64,000 nt of DNA from Aggregatilinea lenta (GTDB lineage Bacteria > Chloroflexota > Anaerolineae > Aggregatilineales > Aggregatilineaceae): NCBI RefSeq assembly GCF_003569045.1, contig NZ_BFCB01000002.1, positions 248,001 through 312,000 on the forward strand. The letters run 5' to 3'. The position numbers were made by a program, and so were the translations under genes. A model generated the notes under the pieces. It was not told where the DNA came from and did not search any database. It saw only the letters and a program-made list of their open reading frames with translations. This document shows, piece by piece, positions 17,894-27,621 of the stretch (its first letter is position 1; the number at the start of each line of letters is the position of its first letter).

Positions 17894-19053
17894 CGGTATT
17901 GTTCCACGATATCTTGCACAGCGTCGATGACGTAATCCACATCCTCTTCGGTCAGCGCAGGATGTAGAGGCAGCGACACCAGGCGTTGGTATTCCTGATA
18001 AGCGATTGGGAAATCAAGCGGCATCCAACCATACTTATCCCGATAGTAGGGATGCAGATGGATCGGAATGAAATGGACACTCGTGCCGATACAACGTAGC
18101 TTCATCTCCTCGATGAACTGGTTTCGTTGGATGCGCAACCGGTCTGTGTTCAGGCGCAGCACGTAGAGATGCCAGGCGGAACTGCAATAGGGACGTTCCG
18201 TCGGCACCTCCAATTCCGGCATATTTGAAAAGGCCTCGTGATAGCGAGCCACCACCTGCTGGCGCCGTAGCTGCATCTTCTGCAGACGCGCCAATTGGAC
18301 GAGGCCCATCGCAGCCTGGATGTCGGTCAGGTTGTATTTGAATCCAGGAACCACCACTTCGTAATACCAGGAGCCATTTTCCCCGTAGCGCCGCCATGCA
18401 TCGCGACTCATTCCATGCAGGCTATAGGTTCGCGCCTTCTCGATCAATTCGGAGCGCCCCGTCAGCATGCCGCCTTCCGCGGTGGTTAGATTTTTCGTCG
18501 CATAGAAACTGAAGCTGGTCAGATCCCCGATGGTGCCTACGGTCTCACCACAGTACGACGCTGGCAGCGCGTGGGCCGCGTCCTCGATGACGAAGAGTTT
18601 ATGGGCCGCCGCGAGGTCAAGGATTGGATACATCTCCGCAGGATGCCCCGCGTAATGCACCGGCAGAATGGCTTTAGTGCGATCCGTAATCGAATCGGCA
18701 ACGGCAAGAGGGTCAATCAGAAGTGTATCCGGTTCTACGTCCGCCAAAACGACCCGCGCGCCAACATGTTCAATCACGTTGGCCGACGCAGCAAACGTCA
18801 TTGGCGTTGTAATGACTTCGTCGCCAGGACCTATGCCGAGGGTTATCAACGCCAAATGGAGTCCTGCTGTGCAGGAATTCAGGGCAAGCGCGCTTTCGGC
18901 CCCCAGAAAAGTTGCAAACTGCTGTTCAAAGGATTTAGTTTGGGGACCCGTCGTGATCCAGCATGAACGTAAGGTGTTTATAACTGCGCAGACCTCCTCC
19001 TCTGTGAGCGCCGGAGAAGCGAATGGAAGGAATGTTTGCCGTCGGACGAGCAT
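17887..19053 (-). CDS. DegT/DnrJ/EryC1-family sugar aminotransferase
   Basis: About 388 residues, PLP-dependent. The PLP-binding Lys187 lies in YATKNLTTAEGG and the cofactor-binding Asp158 in IEDAAHAL. An ATG at 19053 has GGAAGGAT seven bases upstream; a TTG seven codons earlier is less likely. With the dehydratase it should make a 4-amino-4,6-dideoxy sugar (PglE-like chemistry), which the adjacent phosphoglycosyl transferase could load on the lipid carrier. It is the first gene of the minus-strand trio. Confidence 0.93.
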   Translation of the reverse strand: MLVRRQTFLPFASPALTEEEVCAVINTLRSCWITTGPQTKSFEQQFATFLGAESALALNSCTAGLHLALITLGIGPGDEVITTPMTFAASANVIEHVGARVVLADVEPDTLLIDPLAVADSITDRTKAILPVHYAGHPAEMYPILDLAAAHKLFVIEDAAHALPASYCGETVGTIGDLTSFSFYATKNLTTAEGGMLTGRSELIEKARTYSLHGMSRDAWRRYGENGSWYYEVVVPGFKYNLTDIQAAMGLVQLARLQKMQLRRQQVVARYHEAFSNMPELEVPTERPYCSSAWHLYVLRLNTDRLRIQRNQFIEEMKLRCIGTSVHFIPIHLHPYYRDKYGWMPLDFPIAYQEYQRLVSLPLHPALTEEDVDYVIDAVQDIVEQYRC

Positions 19054-20049
19054 TTCTTTGATCCTTCCGTGCAATGTCGCAGATTATGTACCGCCTGCGC
19101 CCATCATCGCCGCACCCTGTGGGGCGATCGCCAGAAACCGGGTCACTCACTCGATCAGGTGAGGGCCCTGGCATAAGGCTTCCCGACTCTTGGGTGGCTA
19201 AGAATGATGAACACACTTTCAGTAACGGAACAGGTCCTTGCGACTGTGATGCACGCGACCAGGAGAGATGTGAGGGAGGAGTGGGGGTGGGCGGCTTGCG
19301 CACGGCCTGCAAGGGTTTTTTATAGCCCGAAATCTACGCAATATTTCAATCTACATTCACTGGAGAGAGAGCAGCTCATCTCTCCACGCTATATCGCCCC
19401 CTCTCAGCAGACATAAGGTCAAATTTTGCAGAAACTAAGAACACCTAGTAACGAAAGATCTATTTCACACCTTGTACACAGGATAGCAATCTATCCTAAA
19501 TATCACATTACAATACCTTACTGAATCCTTACAGTAGTAACAGTTTGAATTATAGAAGCAAAGATATTAATAAAGGATGGTCATGGCACCGGTATTCTCA
19601 GAAAATTATTATGATAAATATATAAAAATAATTGTTTATACAGTCCTATAGCCAACCACGTTTGGAATATGGTAGAGTATTAGGAACGATAGATTAGCTG
19701 CTCTGGACAGCAAACAGCCAGCCTAGCGGCGCGGGGAACCGAAAATCGATGCCTTAGTAGAAAGCGGGAAGCCCCGTGGCCTTGCAGCATTCGGCAATGA
19801 AAGATAGAAGGAATAGCGTTGTCTATCCCTGTTCTGGAAATCGAGCATTCTCGCGCCGCGCATGTCTCCTGACGAACCGGCCTCGTCATACCAATCAGTG
19901 CGAGACCAACCTGCCCATCTACCCGGCCTTGCTCGGCTGGCTTGTTCTCCTCTTCCCTGGCCCCAGGAATCCGACATGGACCAGTCCGGCCAAGCTCGCC
20001 GCGCCCATTATGTCATCGCAATCGTGAATCGATGAGCAGGAGATACCCA
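19054..20049. other. Intergenic region between divergent genes, with an AT-rich core
   Basis: About 1 kb between the start of the aminotransferase operon (minus strand) and the DUF4091 gene (plus strand). The stretch near 19,430-19,680 is strongly AT-rich; the parts on either side have ordinary composition. No convincing gene or RNA element is recognised. It should hold the two divergent promoters. Confidence 0.5.
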
Positions 20050-21684
20050 ATGCTGCGTTTTTTCTGCCGTTGCCTTTGCCTATTGCTTGGACTGTTAGCC
20101 TTGGGCGAGCCGTCGGATGCATACGGTCTAAAGCATGCTTCAGTAGAGCCTGTCGTCTGGACCGTCGACGCGATGGAACGCATCAGGCCAAACGATCTTC
20201 CAGGGGAGACGAACGCGATTACGCTGCACGCCGCACGCGGTGAGTACGAGGCCTTTCAGATTGGAGTACATGCTTCGGAAGGCAACCTGACCGGTGTTTC
20301 CTTGATCGTGTCCGATCTGGTTAGCGCAGACGGCACACGCATCCCGTCTTCCTCCATCACCCTATACCGTGAACACTACGTCTATGTCGAGCAGGCCAGC
20401 CCTACCTGAGGATGCGCTGAGCGCTCACAGGGTGTGGGCTGGTATCCCGATGCATTGATTCCTTTCCTTGATCCACAAACAGGCTTGGCGCCGGCTGGGG
20501 CTGCACTGCAGGCTATACCGGTGGATGTTCCAGCGGGACAGAATCAACCCTTCTGGGTGGATCTGTTTGTCCCACGCGATACGCCCTCGGGAACCTATCA
20601 TGGCGCGTTCGTCGTCATCAGTGACCAGGGGACCGCGAGTGGCGAGTTCACGTTGGAAGTCTGGGACTTCGAACTGCCGCTCAAGCCCTCGCTCAATTCC
20701 GCGTTCGGAATCGAAAAACGTGATACGCTGCCCAATCTGATTGAGCTGCTCAAGCACAAGGTGATGCCGATAGATGTCGAGCCTTCCGACGAACGTGAGC
20801 TTATCGACAACTGGGGTTTGACCTCGACTAACCTGGGGTTCTGGAGCGGCGCTTACTATTCTCACTGCACCATCGAGTCTACAGCTCCGCCTACTGCCGA
20901 GGTGCAAGCGCGCGCCGCCCAGCACCAGCCGGATTTGCTGTTGTACAATTACACCGCTGACGAGATCGACGAGTGCCTGCCGGGTATCCTCCCGTACATC
21001 CAAGACTGGGGCCAACAGCTTCATGCTGCCGGAATCCCCCAGCTTATCACGATGACACCCGCTGCCGAACTGCTCGACGATGGCACCGGAACGGGGCGTT
21101 CGCTGGTTGATTTGTGGGTGATGTTGCCCAAAATGGTGGATGAAGCGCCAGGGCAGGTCGCAGCGGCCCTGGCGAAGGGCGATCAGGTATGGTTCTACAC
21201 AGCGCTGGTTCAGGACGATTATTCGCCTAAGTGGTTGATCGACTTTGCGCCGATCAACTACCGAATTCCGGCGCTAATCAACCAGAGTCTCGGCTTAACA
21301 GGCACCCTCTACTGGAGCGTGGATCACTGGAGCGATGATCCCTGGAACGATGTGCAAACGTTTTCTATTGACGGATCTTCCTATCCGGGTGAAGGCATGC
21401 TGGTGTATCCGGGCGAGCCGTTGGGGATGAGCACTTTTGTGCCGTCAGTACGCCTGAAGTGGATTCGTGAAGGCGTAGAGGACTACGAATATGTGCAGCA
21501 GCTCAAGAACCTGGGATATGGAGCGGAAGCGCTGGCGATCATTCAGCCCATAGCCGCTGACTGGACCCACTGGACTCTGGAGGCTACGGAACTCGAAGCA
21601 GTCCGGCTGGAACTAGGGGAATACCTGGAGGCGGTAACACAGACTGCGGGAACACCGTATCATGAAGCACCGAATCTACCCTAA
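20050..21684 (+). pseudogene. DUF4091 (GH123-like) secreted protein, interrupted by an in-frame TGA
   Basis: One reading frame encodes a signal peptide (CRCLCLLLGLLALG) and the N-terminal domain up to VYVEQASPT, meets TGA at 20407-20409, and continues in the same frame with GCAERSQGVGWYPDALIPF through to 21684. The two halves look like one DUF4091 protein, a family related to glycoside hydrolase 123. The WYPDAL segment and the late EGVEDYEY motif (about 21470-21490) support this. A CGA-to-TGA change (Arg to stop) would explain the break. Alternatives are a sequencing error, stop readthrough or, less likely, recoding. Start chosen at 20050 behind AGGAGA. The second half could restart at GTG 20434, but no good ribosome site is seen. 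Confidence 0.75.
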
Positions 21685-21725
21685 CGGCATCCATTCTAGC
21701 AGCCAGGAGAGCACTGTCGTAGCAT

Positions 21726-22181
21726 ATGCCCGGAACCGATCAGTCAGCTTCCCAACGGAAGAGAAACTCGCGAGACCGAGGACTTAAGATTGCGCCAAAC
21801 GGGCCGGGCACCGAATGGGTGTTGGTGGGCGTGTGGACAGTGGTCCTCTGCTTTTTCCTGCTCTGGCCCAGCAAGGGGACTCTGGTCGATGATGTCTCAG
21901 AGGTTTTCGGCGGCGCCGAAAGAACAGACGCCGTGGGTCACGCCGTCTTGGCTTTCTTCGAAACGGCTTTCCTGTTCAACCTTATGCGCTACCGCATGAC
22001 CCGGTTGAGAGCCTTGCTGATCGCCGTTGGCTCCTGCCTGATCCTGGACCTGGCTCTCGAAGTCGCCCAGATCTGGATCCCGGCGCGAGGCTTTACGTTG
22101 CTAGACCTAAGCGCCAACTGGATCGGCACAGGGTTGTTTGTGCTAATTGCATGTCCGATCCTTTACAGAAAAACGCATTGA
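21726..22181 (+). CDS. VanZ-like membrane protein
   Basis: A 151-residue protein with about four transmembrane helices after a basic, polar N-terminus (about 1-30). The VanZ-family signature EVAQIWIPARGFTLLDLSAN is present near 119-138, as is a conserved GHAVLAFF earlier. VanZ-family proteins often sit in polysaccharide loci, but their biochemical role is not established. It lies 41 bases after the DUF4091 gene and converges with the polymerase gene. Confidence 0.82.
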   Translation: MPGTDQSASQRKRNSRDRGLKIAPNGPGTEWVLVGVWTVVLCFFLLWPSKGTLVDDVSEVFGGAERTDAVGHAVLAFFETAFLFNLMRYRMTRLRALLIAVGSCLILDLALEVAQIWIPARGFTLLDLSANWIGTGLFVLIACPILYRKTH

Positions 22182-22316
22182 CCGCGCAGAGCCAGATTCA
22201 CGATCTGACACTGCGCCACCGTTTCCCAGAGAGCCGATCCCTGATAACACCCCAAGCTTCGGGCCATCGTGACCTGACCTACTGACTCGTATAGGCCCAG
22301 ACTTCCCCAACCAGGC

Positions 22317-23600
22317 TCACGAGCTACTGCTGCGTACTGTCTCACTTATCCGCCGCCGCAGGATCTGGCAATGCGCTGTTAACTGGGCAAACATGGTCCA
22401 ATAGAGTTTTTCTTCGAGAGAAACCATGGCGAAATCCCACATCAAAAAGAGCGCGATCAAGGTAAAAGCCCAGGCCATATCGCCGACGGTTGCGCGGTGC
22501 GCAAGAAATGCACCGGCATACTTGATCGCGATGAGAGCATAAAAACTGTAGAAGATCAGCAGGCCAACCACCCCGTTGTTCACCAGGATTTCGAGATAGT
22601 TGCTATGAGAATAGGTGACAATGCCGAAGTCACGCTCATAAATAGCAGTGAACTGCTTTGCGCCATGCCCGATGATGGGGGATTGTTCCCAATGTTCCAA
22701 AGAATAATCGAACAAGTTTTCGCGCACTAAAAACGATGGCTCATCCCGGTAGCCCAGCAGGCGATCGCCAAAAGGGGAATTTGCGATCAGCCAGCTGATG
22801 GCAATATAGGCGACGACGATTCCGAGCAGAAACAAGATGATCTGTCCGGGATGGCGTCGTCCGTTGAGGATCAGCATGATTCCCCAATAAAAGCCAAAGA
22901 TCAGTACGACGCCAATCATTCCTTTGCGTGAGCCGGAGAAAAAGAAAATTTGCTGCACGGCCAGAATGATGAAGCCTATCAAAAACCATCGGACAAGGAG
23001 TGGGCTGAACCGGTACAGATAAAGGCTGGCGAGTATGCCAAGGCCGAGCGCCACCGCATACAGATTCGCATTGGAGAGCAGGCTCGCGATGCGGGTGTCC
23101 GTAGTTTGGGACAGACTCATGTTGTTGGACTTGACTGCGTTAAAGATCGCCCAGACCAGGCCGGCCAGCAGCCCGACGATAGCCGGGATAATGCTGCCGT
23201 AGAACACCATGACGTTGACCGATATGATCCAGAACACGATCAGTTGAGCCAGCGTCTTGATGGTCATCAAGGACCAGGCCGGACCGTTCGCCCAGAAGAG
23301 ACTGGCGACACACCACAATAGAAAAACCACCAGGGGGCCGACTTCAGTGGGTAGGTAGATCGTTCGCTTCCGGGCAAGAAGAAATTCGACGAGGAATACA
23401 TACGTCAGAGCCAGCCCCGCCAGCCTTGAGTATTGCGCCGACTGCTCAGACACTTGCGACCACGCAATGATCGTGAACACGTAAACCGCCAGCATGATGC
23501 TGGATACAGTAAACGGGCGACCAATATGGCCGCGGGACGTGTGCTGTCTCGCCGCTATCGGCGATGGCGCCAGTCTACTGAGAGAGAGCTGAATGCCCAT
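22317..23600 (-). CDS. O-antigen ligase/polymerase-like protein (Wzy/WaaL family)
   Basis: A 427-residue polytopic membrane protein with about 10-11 helices. The large external loop has the Wzy_C pattern: HWEQSPIIGHGAKQF and, a little later, YSHSNYLEILVNNGVVGLL. This His- and Gly-rich block is typical of O-antigen ligases and polymerases. It ends a minus-strand operon containing Wzc, Wzx, CapA-like and PaaK-like genes, which favours a polymerase role (Wzy) for repeat units flipped by the co-encoded flippase. Confidence 0.88.
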   Translation of the reverse strand: MGIQLSLSRLAPSPIAARQHTSRGHIGRPFTVSSIMLAVYVFTIIAWSQVSEQSAQYSRLAGLALTYVFLVEFLLARKRTIYLPTEVGPLVVFLLWCVASLFWANGPAWSLMTIKTLAQLIVFWIISVNVMVFYGSIIPAIVGLLAGLVWAIFNAVKSNNMSLSQTTDTRIASLLSNANLYAVALGLGILASLYLYRFSPLLVRWFLIGFIILAVQQIFFFSGSRKGMIGVVLIFGFYWGIMLILNGRRHPGQIILFLLGIVVAYIAISWLIANSPFGDRLLGYRDEPSFLVRENLFDYSLEHWEQSPIIGHGAKQFTAIYERDFGIVTYSHSNYLEILVNNGVVGLLIFYSFYALIAIKYAGAFLAHRATVGDMAWAFTLIALFLMWDFAMVSLEEKLYWTMFAQLTAHCQILRRRISETVRSSSS

Positions 23601-23660
23601 TTATGAAGTCCTGACCTTCATGGAATCAACTAACCTACAAGACGTTGCCCAAAGGGGCGT

Positions 23661-25025
23661 TTACGGTCGCTCCACATTGGAGATCACATATTGCATCTTC
23701 CCTGACTTATTAGGCAGCAGGTCATCCACGTAGTCGAACTCGATGCGGCAGTCCTCCCCCATTCCCGCCTGGAGCAGCTTCCTGATCTCGGCTGTCTCCG
23801 CTGCTGGAAGCTCCTCGCTGACCACCAGCTCGATTCGGAGTAAGTCGTAATCTTCCTGTACGATCCGGACCTTGTCGATGCATTCTGAGTAGTTCAGGCC
23901 ACCCACCGCGCATCTGAAAAACGCGGGCGGCACGCGGGTGCCATCACGTCTGAAAATGATATCCCCGAAGTGGCCGCTGAGATCGCGCAGTGTCAGCGTT
24001 GATAGGACGGGTGTTTCAGTGAGACTGTGTGCGGTAGCGTCGTCGCCGATCTGATAGCGAATGAGCGGCATGGCGTAGTTGTCCAGGCCGGTCACGATGA
24101 TCCTGCCTTCCTGGCCCATCGCGCAGTGCTCGAACTGGTCGTCGAGCAGTTCGAGCACGTGGGTATACGTGCTCACCTCAAGCGCTTCATGGGACGGGAG
24201 ATCGAAGGCCATGTTCGCCATTTCGCGCGAGCCGTAGCGGTTGAAGACCTCGGAGTGAAAGCTTTGTTCGATTTCCGGACGCATCGCAGGCAGCAAAGTC
24301 CCAGCGGACGTGATGACTCCTTTCATGGGCGGCACGTCGATGCGGTGCTTCGAGATAAACCGCGCCAAATCATAGGCCGATTCGACGTACGCGATCAGCA
24401 GCGACGGGCGCCTCGTGCGGAGCATCTCCGCATAACGCAGCATATCATCCTGTGTCATGCCAAACGAGTTCAACACGTGGTAGTTGCGCACAAAGCTCAT
24501 GAGGCGGGCGCGCCAGCCGACCGATCCTTGAAGCACGTCGTGCGGCGACCCCCACAACTTAAACACGCGCTCGCCCAGGCAAACCCCTAGCAGTTCATAG
24601 TGGTAGTATTCGCTCGCCAGCCCCATACTACCGAACTCCATATCCTGGATGCAGCGTAGAGGGACCCCCGTCGTCCCCCCCGTCGCATTGTAGTACCAGC
24701 GCCGATGTGCCAGGTCGTCGCTCGTCAACTGCTCGAAGTTGTCTCTGACCATGCGCTTGGTCAGGATGGGGATGTCGGAAAAGCGGGACAGGTCAATCGT
24801 GCTATCTGATCTGGCAACCCCCACATCCGAGAGCACAGCACGATAATACGGCACGTGAATCGCCGCGTGCTTCAGCAGGCGCACCAGCTTTTCCTCCTGG
24901 ATAGCGGCGCGTTCGGCCTGAGGCAGGGCATAATAGCGATGAAAAGTCGCCACTTTGTCATGAATATTCATGCGCTTGACATAGCGATCAAAGGTACGAA
25001 TGACTGGAGCACGCCAGGATGTCAT
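23661..25025 (-). CDS. PaaK-like adenylate-forming enzyme (phenylacetate-CoA ligase family)
   Basis: A 454-residue member of the PaaK/CapK branch of adenylate-forming enzymes. The ATP-binding loop reads YNATGGTTGVP (about 111-121), a later segment has FNRYGSREM, and RYQIGDDA corresponds to the conserved Asp region. The C-terminal AMP-binding subdomain is present. Members in capsule loci are thought to activate an acid for transfer to the polymer, but the substrates are largely unknown. It starts one base after the CapA stop, so the two are probably translated together. It may supply an activated acyl or aminoacyl group. Confidence 0.85.
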   Translation of the reverse strand: MTSWRAPVIRTFDRYVKRMNIHDKVATFHRYYALPQAERAAIQEEKLVRLLKHAAIHVPYYRAVLSDVGVARSDSTIDLSRFSDIPILTKRMVRDNFEQLTSDDLAHRRWYYNATGGTTGVPLRCIQDMEFGSMGLASEYYHYELLGVCLGERVFKLWGSPHDVLQGSVGWRARLMSFVRNYHVLNSFGMTQDDMLRYAEMLRTRRPSLLIAYVESAYDLARFISKHRIDVPPMKGVITSAGTLLPAMRPEIEQSFHSEVFNRYGSREMANMAFDLPSHEALEVSTYTHVLELLDDQFEHCAMGQEGRIIVTGLDNYAMPLIRYQIGDDATAHSLTETPVLSTLTLRDLSGHFGDIIFRRDGTRVPPAFFRCAVGGLNYSECIDKVRIVQEDYDLLRIELVVSEELPAAETAEIRKLLQAGMGEDCRIEFDYVDDLLPNKSGKMQYVISNVERP

Positions 25026-25026
25026 T

Positions 25027-26061
25027 TTAGCTTCTCCTCACCCGCAGAAGAATCTGGAACGCACTGGCCAGATGTCGCGGTCTTAAACGAGCTGGATTAC
25101 GGACATAGTCCGGCGCTATCGATAATAATGTGTGGAGGGGAATGTGCAGCCTGAAGTGCACGGGGTAAAGCTTTGACGCAACATTGATGCTGTCAAGCGC
25201 ACGCTTGAAGGGTCGTTCGAACACGACCTGATCGTCAAAATAGAACTGTTTGGTGCGACTGGTCAGATCCGCCGGGTTCCAGATCAGCCCCCACGACACA
25301 CGATTCCAATATCTCTTCCGCAGGGAAAATGTGAAGTCGGAAGGGGTTCGATCACCGGTCATGTGCACCAGCACATCGTCGTGCGACATGAGAAGATTGC
25401 CCAGACCGTAGGCGATGGTCTTCCCCTGGTAGATCTCGATAGGCTGCGGGGCATGAGCATGGTGGCCAATAATTGCGTCGGCCCCCTTCTCGATGATCTG
25501 GTGTGCCGTTTTTACGTCCTGGGGCGTGGGGAGCAGGATGTCTTCCTGGCCCCAGTGCAGGCAGACGACCACCCGAGCGGCCTCCTGTTCACGCGCGCGG
25601 CGTATATCGTGTGCAATGCGATCCACGTCGATGTCACACACGCCGTCATGATCCTGCCCGGCAAAGATCGGATGTGTCGACCGGCATACGTAACCCAGTA
25701 GCGCGATCCGATAATCACCAACCGTGATAATAGCCGGATTGTTGTACCCGTTGCTCTCATTTCCGGCGCCGAAAAAAGGGATCTTTAGCGCGCGAAGTTC
25801 GGCCAGCGTGTCCTCAAGTGCTTCGTCACCGTAATCCGCAATGTGGTTGTTGGCAAGGCATACGGCAGCTGGTTTGCGGCCAAAACAAGTCAGAATCCGG
25901 TTTTGCTCCATACGCAGCGGAATCTTGTCAGGCGCGGGCGCGCCCCGGCGCGAAATTGGCCCTTCGAGGTTGAAGACAAAGGGGTACTGCTCGACGGCGT
26001 CACGCGCCGTCTCCTGATGGATACTGTACCAATCGCCTAAGAACAGCAGAGCGTTGTGCAT
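25027..26061 (-). CDS. CapA-family (PGA_cap) protein, second copy
   Basis: A 344-residue CapA homologue with all motifs: GD (Asp10), NLE (31-33), LANNHI (Asn71, Asn72, His73), HWGQE (His169), GHHAH (His200, His201, His203) and GLGN (219-222). No signal peptide or anchor is visible. It differs widely from the 6948-8018 protein, so it is not a recent duplicate. Placement between Wzx and the PaaK-like gene ties it to polymer assembly. A hydrolase or phosphoesterase role on an amide- or phosphate-containing decoration is possible. Confidence 0.9.
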   Translation of the reverse strand: MHNALLFLGDWYSIHQETARDAVEQYPFVFNLEGPISRRGAPAPDKIPLRMEQNRILTCFGRKPAAVCLANNHIADYGDEALEDTLAELRALKIPFFGAGNESNGYNNPAIITVGDYRIALLGYVCRSTHPIFAGQDHDGVCDIDVDRIAHDIRRAREQEAARVVVCLHWGQEDILLPTPQDVKTAHQIIEKGADAIIGHHAHAPQPIEIYQGKTIAYGLGNLLMSHDDVLVHMTGDRTPSDFTFSLRKRYWNRVSWGLIWNPADLTSRTKQFYFDDQVVFERPFKRALDSINVASKLYPVHFRLHIPLHTLLSIAPDYVRNPARLRPRHLASAFQILLRVRRS

Positions 26062-26101
26062 TTACGGCCCTTTGTCTTCAAAGGATATATGCCGTCACCT
26101 C

Positions 26102-27454
26102 TTATGGCACGGCAGCGCTCAGCACCGCTTCGCCCCGGCTCGTCATGCGGATGGTGTAATAGGCGAGAAGGTTGACGCTCAGAGCATATACGGCCATCAC
26201 GATCACCATCGCCACGGCGATGCTTTCGATGGACCTGAAGGTCGTGATCATCAAGTAGCCCAAAGTCCACATCAGGATCAGCATGGCAGACGTCAGAATG
26301 TTATAGTGCAGCATCCGGTTGAGAGTCGGGAACACGGACCGGCTGGTTTGCAGACACAAGAAATATCCCGAAACCATCATCAACTGGGCCGCCCGGATAC
26401 CGGGTACATACTGCGGCAAGAAGGTGCGGATAAACGGACCAACCAGGATCAAGAGCACACCCACTGGGATCACGAGGAAGATAGCGTTAAAGAGAACCGG
26501 CAGAAAAGTGATTCGCCACAGCGAATCGGCTTGAGACGTCTGCCCATATCGGAAGCTCATGCGTGCAAAGATGACCTGCCGCAGGGAAATGGGCATGGTG
26601 ACAATGGCCGTCTGGGCGGACAGCGCCAGCGCATAATAGCCAACCTCAGTTTTTCCCAAAACGGCCACGATGAGGGTCCGATCAGCAACGAAGACCAGAC
26701 CCCAAGTGTAGGTCTCATACAACATTTTGAGACCCAAATGGGTCAGCCGCTTGAAGATGTCCCAATCCCAGATGAGGCGCCAAGGGACGGGTCTCCAGAT
26801 ATAGCGCAAAACGATGCTCATGGCCGCGATGGAGGCATAGCGAACGAAAAGGCCAACCCAGCCGAACGCCGCTACGATGGCAATGCTGATCACGAGATAA
26901 ATTGTCTCGCACAGTTGGATCTTGCCCAACTGCATGAACTCTTCGCCGCCCCGGTAGAGATCGTTGAGACACATGACGATCGGATCAAGAAAGACCGGAA
27001 GGGTAAACAACGCGAGAGCCGCGATTGTCTTTTGGTCTGCCTGGGTTAGCCACGAATAGAGAAGTAAAGCAGCCACCACGAGAAGGCTAATTGTCGCCCA
27101 AATCAGACTGCTACTGAGACCCACCCACGCGGTGCGCAGCGCTTCGTCATCGGCGCTTTTCCCACGGTGTAGAGCATACTCACGAGCGAGTGCCGATGGG
27201 ATGCCCAATGAAAAAATGAGCAGGTAGGTCTCTAGAATAGAGATGCTGTGCCAGGTACCCAGATATTCGGGTAAGACGAAATGAGCGACGATGAGGGCGG
27301 TAATCATTTGCGTGACTGACTTGATCCCGCTCGACAGGATGAACAGGACGGGGCCGCGCGTCTCACTATCCCGTAGTTGGCTGACCAGCGACAGGAGAGG
27401 CGTTCGGAGAGCGCTCAACGATAGTCGGAAAGCGAACGGCCTGATGACGTACAC
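26102..27454 (-). CDS. Oligosaccharide flippase (Wzx/MATE-like)
   Basis: A 450-residue hydrophobic protein with about 12-14 predicted membrane helices and the polysaccharide-synthase pattern (for example SGIKSVTQMI near the N-terminus and YALALSAQTAI in the middle). Expected role: move the lipid-linked repeat unit to the outer face of the membrane. It lies 40 bases upstream of the CapA-like gene and 167 bases downstream of the Wzc-like gene. Confidence 0.88.
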   Translation of the reverse strand: MYVIRPFAFRLSLSALRTPLLSLVSQLRDSETRGPVLFILSSGIKSVTQMITALIVAHFVLPEYLGTWHSISILETYLLIFSLGIPSALAREYALHRGKSADDEALRTAWVGLSSSLIWATISLLVVAALLLYSWLTQADQKTIAALALFTLPVFLDPIVMCLNDLYRGGEEFMQLGKIQLCETIYLVISIAIVAAFGWVGLFVRYASIAAMSIVLRYIWRPVPWRLIWDWDIFKRLTHLGLKMLYETYTWGLVFVADRTLIVAVLGKTEVGYYALALSAQTAIVTMPISLRQVIFARMSFRYGQTSQADSLWRITFLPVLFNAIFLVIPVGVLLILVGPFIRTFLPQYVPGIRAAQLMMVSGYFLCLQTSRSVFPTLNRMLHYNILTSAMLILMWTLGYLMITTFRSIESIAVAMVIVMAVYALSVNLLAYYTIRMTSRGEAVLSAAVP

Positions 27455-27621
27455 ATTACCCCCACTTTGACGTAAGCGACCGCTACAAGCGTCGACGCCT
27501 GGATGCGCGCATCTCGTTCAAAACGACAGGAAATCGCCTCCGGTTACCCGCCCAAACCGGGGTATATAAGCATTCGCCGTCCCTACAGAGTTAAGTGTAT
27601 CAGCGCGATCATGCCCCACTG

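Noticed and set aside
20407-20450. TGA followed by a small GC-rich palindrome considered as a selenocysteine site
   Set aside because: The hairpin is only GCGC-TGA-GCGC and does not resemble a bacterial SECIS. A glycoside-hydrolase-like protein has no expected selenocysteine here. A CGA-to-TGA mutation is simpler.
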